Assembly: GCA_014799365.1 (NCBI GenBank)
Contig: JAAVIF010000073.1
Span: 1 to 52,670 of the forward strand
Direction of reading: 5' to 3'
Source of the DNA: Oscillospiraceae bacterium
GTDB taxonomy: Bacteria; Bacillota; Clostridia; Oscillospirales; Ruminococcaceae
DNA: 52,670 nt
Shown piece after piece: positions 49,590-52,670 of this stretch. How positions within the stretch are numbered: position 1 is the stretch's first letter; the number at the start of each line of letters is the position of its first letter. The notes beneath the pieces were generated by a model. It had not been told where the DNA came from. It worked only from the letters and a program-made list of their open reading frames with translations, and did not search any database. Made by a program: the position numbers and the translations under genes.

Positions 49590-50651
49590 TCACTGACGGG
49601 CATAATTCTCTGTCAACGCTTTTATATCGTCACGCTCCCTTAGTTTGTCGTACAAGGGTTTTTTCAGGAATTCCAGCATTTCCTCAATATCGGTCCTTGT
49701 TCCGGTTTTGCATATTTCGTCAACATTCCATTGGAGCTTGTCAAAAAAGGGCTCTGATTTAGGCGAGGTATTTCCTTTCATGGACCTGTCATATTCCGTG
49801 GCATGATAAAAAGCCTGCTTTATCATTTCCGCTGCCTTATCGCAATCGCCCTCTTTCATTCTGAAATCGGCGCGTCTGCGGTATATTTGTCCGAGAATAC
49901 AGTGGCAGTACAAGTAATTTCCGTCGGGCATCATTGTTTTAAGTATTTGCTCCTGTGCGTCGCAGGCTGTGTCGGATCCTTCGCCGATAAGATTAATCAA
50001 ATCAAACATCGCGTTTTCAAGCATTTTTTGATGGTGTACAGCCTTTTTGTCACCCTCAAGACATTGAAGCAGCACATATTCTTTTCTGTATGGAAGGTTC
50101 TCGGGATAAAGCTCCGCATATCTTTCGGCTTCGTCCCTTCTTCCTCTGAAGCCCAGATATTGGACAATACCAAAAATAGCACTTGCCTTGATCCTTTCAT
50201 CGGAAGCGTTTTCAATAACAAGAGCGAAACGTCTGATAGCCTCCTCCTGCTCCTGTACGTATTGGGTATCGTCCTTATATTCAAAAGAGTTCATAGCCTG
50301 CGTCCATGCCAACCGCTCATGCCATTCCATATCGTCGGGAAATTCCTTTACCGCCTGTTTCGATACCTCAAATCTTTTGTGCAGGTCTCCGCTTTTCCAT
50401 GTTTCCCAATATTCCGAATCCAATTCCTTTTTTCTCAGCATATCCGCGTCTTCGTCAAAACCGAACAACTCGTCCGTGGTGACCTTAAAGAGCCTTGCCA
50501 GCGGAACGATCAGGGATAAGTCGGGGCTTGTGACGCCCGTTTCCCATTTTGAAACGGTTTGGTAGGACACACCGAGCTGATCCGCCAACTTTTCCTGCGT
50601 AAGATCGTTTTTTCTCCTTAGCTTTTTGATTTTTTCTCCGATATAATACAT
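49590..50651 (-). CDS. XRE-family regulator with helical-repeat C-terminal domain
   Basis: The 353-residue protein has an N-terminal Cro/C1 helix-turn-helix (about 1-62; IGEKIKKLRRKNDLTQEKLADQLGVSYQTVSKWETG). About 290 residues of helical pairs follow (DLHKRFEVSKQAVKEFPDDMEWHERLAW, EEAIRRFALVIENAS) that look TPR-like. Such proteins may sense peptides or metabolites through the repeats; no ligand can be named. ATG 50651 is chosen because GGAATGG precedes it and the family start MYYIGEKIKKLR follows. Its promoter lies inside a 60 bp palindrome (50697-50756), suggesting self-regulation. Confidence 0.85.
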   Translation of the reverse strand: MYYIGEKIKKLRRKNDLTQEKLADQLGVSYQTVSKWETGVTSPDLSLIVPLARLFKVTTDELFGFDEDADMLRKKELDSEYWETWKSGDLHKRFEVSKQAVKEFPDDMEWHERLAWTQAMNSFEYKDDTQYVQEQEEAIRRFALVIENASDERIKASAIFGIVQYLGFRGRRDEAERYAELYPENLPYRKEYVLLQCLEGDKKAVHHQKMLENAMFDLINLIGEGSDTACDAQEQILKTMMPDGNYLYCHCILGQIYRRRADFRMKEGDCDKAAEMIKQAFYHATEYDRSMKGNTSPKSEPFFDKLQWNVDEICKTGTRTDIEEMLEFLKKPLYDKLRERDDIKALTENYARQ

Positions 50652-50696
50652 TTTTATGACCATTCCTTTCTTGGAACATATTCCTATAATTGAAGC

Positions 50697-50756
50697 AATA
50701 CCGATAAAATATTTATTGGAAACGGATCCTGTTTCTGTTAATATTATATCGGTATT
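50697..50756 (-). promoter_or_regulatory. 60 bp palindrome over the XRE promoter
   Basis: AATACCGATAAAATATT at 50697-50713 faces AATATTATATCGGTATT at 50740-50756 (16 of 17 bases paired) and encloses GGAAAC/GTTTC. On the minus strand the outer arm supplies a TATAAT -10 box (TTGTTT upstream, 18-base spacer). Likely an operator and/or mRNA hairpin for the XRE gene starting at 50651. Confidence 0.6.
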
Positions 50757-50834
50757 AAAGGAATAAAACAATAACGGGGTTTTTGAGAAAAAGTCGCTTG
50801 ATAAGGGAGAAAGAAATACAGAGAAGATCGTATC

Positions 50835-50893
50835 ATACCAATCCTTTTATAAACCTATGCAATACCCGCAGTATTAAAAGGGATCAGCATTAA
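50835..50893 (-). repeat. Small palindromic element, diverged copy
   Basis: ATACCAATCCTTTTATAAAC, then the loop region CAATACCCGCAG, then TATTAAAAGGGATCAGCATTA. It aligns along its full length with the 60 bp family in the orientation opposite to 51371-51430, with several unpaired changes. It lies after the acetyltransferase gene. Confidence 0.65.
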
Positions 50894-50912
50894 GCATATT
50901 TTAGACTTGTCA

Positions 50913-51353
50913 CTATAGCTTTACCTTATAGATTCTTTTGCGTTCCATTCCTTTGCGCCACGCAAAGTATTTTTTCGGTACTTTCGCAATTTCAATAAGC
51001 TCCGCACCGAGACGTTCAATTGTTTTATATGAGGCAGCGTTGCTTTCATCACAGGTTATAATCAGTTCTTTCATTTTGTGGGCAGAAGCCGCTTCCAGTA
51101 TTATTTTGCAGGCTTTGTACGCATAATGATTTCCTCTGTATTCCGAAAAAACCTCATATCCGATATTGCCGTTATAATATGAATGAAAATTACTGCCTAT
51201 CCGCAGGCTTATTTTGCCAACATTTATATTGTTCACATAAATATCCCAATAGTAGAAAGGCAGCATTACATCATCGCCGTTATTTTTTTCCGTAATTTTC
51301 AGCGACATACCGTCTTTTTGGATATAATCGAATTCTTTTTTAAATTCAAACAC
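50913..51353 (-). CDS. GNAT family N-acetyltransferase
   Basis: The 146-residue protein has the GNAT core: strands around GKISLRIG, the acetyl-CoA loop in FSEYRGNHYAYKACKIIL, and the C-terminal SNAASYKTIERLGAELI segment typical of RimJ/RimL-like enzymes. The substrate is unknown. The start is a GTG at 51353 with GAGAGGT upstream. It is on the same strand as pyrB, separated by the palindrome at 51371-51430, so co-transcription is uncertain. Confidence 0.82.
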   Translation of the reverse strand: MFEFKKEFDYIQKDGMSLKITEKNNGDDVMLPFYYWDIYVNNINVGKISLRIGSNFHSYYNGNIGYEVFSEYRGNHYAYKACKIILEAASAHKMKELIITCDESNAASYKTIERLGAELIEIAKVPKKYFAWRKGMERKRIYKVKL

Positions 51354-51370
51354 AGCTTTTTATACCTCTC

Positions 51371-51430
51371 TAATACCAATCCCTTTTTAAACTGTGGGTA
51401 TTTCGTCAGTTTAAAAAGGGATTGGTATAA
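51371..51430. repeat. Small palindromic element, best copy (60 bp)
   Basis: TAATACCAATCCCTTTTT and AAACTG (51371-51394) mirror CAGTTTAAAAAGGG and ATTGGTATA (51407-51429) around TGGGTATTTCGT. It defines the family found at 23273, 35801, 41353 (half), 48875 (deleted) and 50835. It lies between pyrB and the acetyltransferase gene and may end the pyrB transcript. Confidence 0.8.
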
Positions 51431-51452
51431 GCCGTTCAATAAAACTTCTTTA

Positions 51453-52538
51453 TTATTCCAACAGCAGTCTTTCGTCGCAGTACTCGCATTCAAGCACGCC
51501 TCCGTGATTATGGAAGCTGTGGGGAAGCGACTGTTCAAAATTTGTTATACATTTGGGATTGTGGCAGCACACCTTTGGCATTACGGCACCGGTAAGCAGG
51601 GGCTTTGTTTTTATATTCTCGTTAAGCACCGACAGCACCAAAGACATTCTTACATACATTCCGTAATTTGCCTGTTTGAAGTACAACGCTCTCGGATCGT
51701 CGTCGACCTCCACCGCTATTTCATCAACACGCGGCAGCGGGTGCAAAACGATCATATCTTTTCTTGCCGCATTCATCTTCTTTTTGTCAAGGCAGAAGAT
51801 ATGCTTCTGACTGTTGTACTCTTCCTCCGAGCCGAAGCGTTCGCGCTGTATTCTTGTCATATACAGCACATCAAGAGAGGGGATAGCCTCCTCTAAAGAG
51901 CGTACCTCCGTATATTCCTTTCCGCTGGCGGAAATTCGATTTTTTATATATGTAGGAACCTTTAATTCGTCGGTTGAGATAAGCACAAATTTGTTGTTCT
52001 CGTAGCAGCACAGTGCTTTTAAAAGAGAGTGTACCGTGCGACCGTTTTTTAAGTCTCCGCAAAAGCCCACCGTAAGACCGCTTAAAGTTCCTTTTTCCGC
52101 CTTGAGCGTAAGCAGATCGGTCAGGGTTTGCGTAGGGTGCAGGTGTCCTCCGTCTCCCGCGTTTATAACGGGACAGTCGGCAGTCAGGGCGGCCGCCTTT
52201 ACCGAGCCCTCGAGAGGGTGTCGCATTACAAGTATATCCGAATAACTGCTGGCGATCTTAGTGGTGTCCATTATGGATTCACCCTTGGCGACTGAGGAAT
52301 TTGCGGGGTTGTCAAATCCGATTATGCCGCCGCCGAGCCGCAGCATCGCGCTTTGAAAGCTCATTTGAGTGCGAGTGGAGGGTTCATAGAAAAGTGTTCC
52401 CATTATTTTGCCGTTGCAGGCACCCACATATATGTGAGGATTACGCTTGATGTCGATCGCAAGGTTCGTGATGCTGTCCCAGCTTGAAACCGGATAGTTG
52501 TCCAGGTCTATCAGGTGCGGAAAATTGTTTTTTGTCAT
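51453..52538 (-). CDS. pyrB: Aspartate carbamoyltransferase with PyrI-like zinc tail
   Basis: PyrB joins carbamoyl phosphate and aspartate in the first committed step of pyrimidine synthesis. The 361-residue product has the carbamoyl phosphate loop EPSTRTQMSF, the 80s loop SSVAKGES, INAGDGGHLHPTQTLTDLLT and HPLPRVDEI. About 50 residues follow that ordinary PyrB (about 310 residues) lacks. They hold Cys325-x4-Cys330 (CHNPKC) and Cys351-x2-Cys354 (CEYC), matching the zinc domain of the PyrI regulatory chain (C-x4-C ... C-x2-C). The PyrI nucleotide-binding domain is absent, so classical CTP/ATP control is not expected. AGGAGG precedes the ATG at 52538. Upstream pyr genes are outside the window. 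Confidence 0.94.
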   Translation of the reverse strand: MTKNNFPHLIDLDNYPVSSWDSITNLAIDIKRNPHIYVGACNGKIMGTLFYEPSTRTQMSFQSAMLRLGGGIIGFDNPANSSVAKGESIMDTTKIASSYSDILVMRHPLEGSVKAAALTADCPVINAGDGGHLHPTQTLTDLLTLKAEKGTLSGLTVGFCGDLKNGRTVHSLLKALCCYENNKFVLISTDELKVPTYIKNRISASGKEYTEVRSLEEAIPSLDVLYMTRIQRERFGSEEEYNSQKHIFCLDKKKMNAARKDMIVLHPLPRVDEIAVEVDDDPRALYFKQANYGMYVRMSLVLSVLNENIKTKPLLTGAVMPKVCCHNPKCITNFEQSLPHSFHNHGGVLECEYCDERLLLE

Positions 52539-52554
52539 ATGTGTGCCTCCTTTT

Positions 52555-52640
52555 GTTATACTAATATCCGTTTGGACAGTAGATAAAATCTACTGTCCAA
52601 ATCCTTCGGCTTTGCCGAAGGACCGCCAAGGGCGGCGGAT
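52555..52640. repeat. Inverted repeats upstream of pyrB
   Basis: TTTGGACAGTAGAT and ATCTACTGTCCAAA form a 14 bp perfect stem with an AAA loop (about 52570-52600), preceded by TATACTAATATCCG. CCTTCGGC/GCCGAAGG and a CCGCC/GGCGG hairpin follow. Similar to the palindromes at 8717-8903. It may include a pyrB leader, but no PyrR-type or reiterative-start signal was recognised. The window ends nearby. Confidence 0.55.
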
Positions 52641-52670
52641 ATGTACGTTCAATACAATATCTGAGGGAGC

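Overview
The window reads as chromosomal DNA of a Gram-positive anaerobe of the Clostridia, most like Ruminococcaceae/Oscillospiraceae. This is inferred from strong AAGGAGG-type ribosome binding sites, consensus sigma-A promoters, Firmicutes-type families (long-form HPF, MreBCD-PBP2, extracytoplasmic lipoproteins) and a gut-type gene set: a bile salt hydrolase and secreted or intracellular plant-polysaccharide glycoside hydrolases (GH53, GH5, GH43). No phage, integrase, transposase or CRISPR array was seen. The species cannot be named from sequence alone.

Layout: (1) 1-3100, lon protease behind a consensus promoter. (2) 3150-8900, a lipoprotein, a two-component system and an FtsX-type permease with its ABC ATPase. 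(3) 8900-12900, a minus-strand run: phosphatase, Tex, YcxB-like protein, QueH. (4) 13000-13700, an XRE regulator. (5) 14450-19000, a six-gene minus-strand operon: TadA, bile salt hydrolase, diamine-type acetyltransferase, polysaccharide flippase, NUDIX, HD hydrolase. (6) 19200-21200, a GH53 endo-galactanase lipoprotein. (7) 21700-22900, rpsF-ssb-rpsR. (8) 23300-25000, an ECF-like sigma factor with a very long C-terminal extension. (9) 25300-27800, a GH43-GH5 operon. (10) 28600-28700, tRNA-Arg(CCG). (11) 29100-31500, mgsA, hisS and a zinc-ribbon membrane protein. (12) 31850-36900, mreB-mreC-mreD-PBP2. (13) 37200-37450, a small orphan FakA-like domain protein. (14) 38000-45000, a soluble hybrid histidine kinase, an HD-GYP-like protein and a chemoreceptor with a CZB-type zinc motif in its extracellular region. 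(15) 45700-48760, a split cobalamin-dependent methionine synthase. (16) 48960-52540, hpf, an XRE regulator, an acetyltransferase and PyrB with a PyrI-like zinc tail.

The most unusual content is between the genes. Several dispersed, highly structured repeat families occupy nearly all the long intergenic stretches. (a) Four copies of a 250-360 bp element whose long central stem has a different apical sequence in each copy while the two arms still pair; this is compensatory change. (b) Two copies of a cloverleaf-like element, with conserved flanks and closing stem but three unrelated internal hairpins in each copy. (c) A 60 bp palindrome family, several copies of which carry matched changes in both arms. 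(d) A tandem multi-hairpin repeat that begins at the last base of the tRNA-Arg CCA end. (e) Two single-copy MITE-like elements. There is also a candidate ~95 nt small RNA with its own consensus promoter and terminator, a 21 bp hairpin that buries the ribosome binding site of the FtsX-like permease gene, and a 60 bp palindrome over the promoter of an XRE gene.
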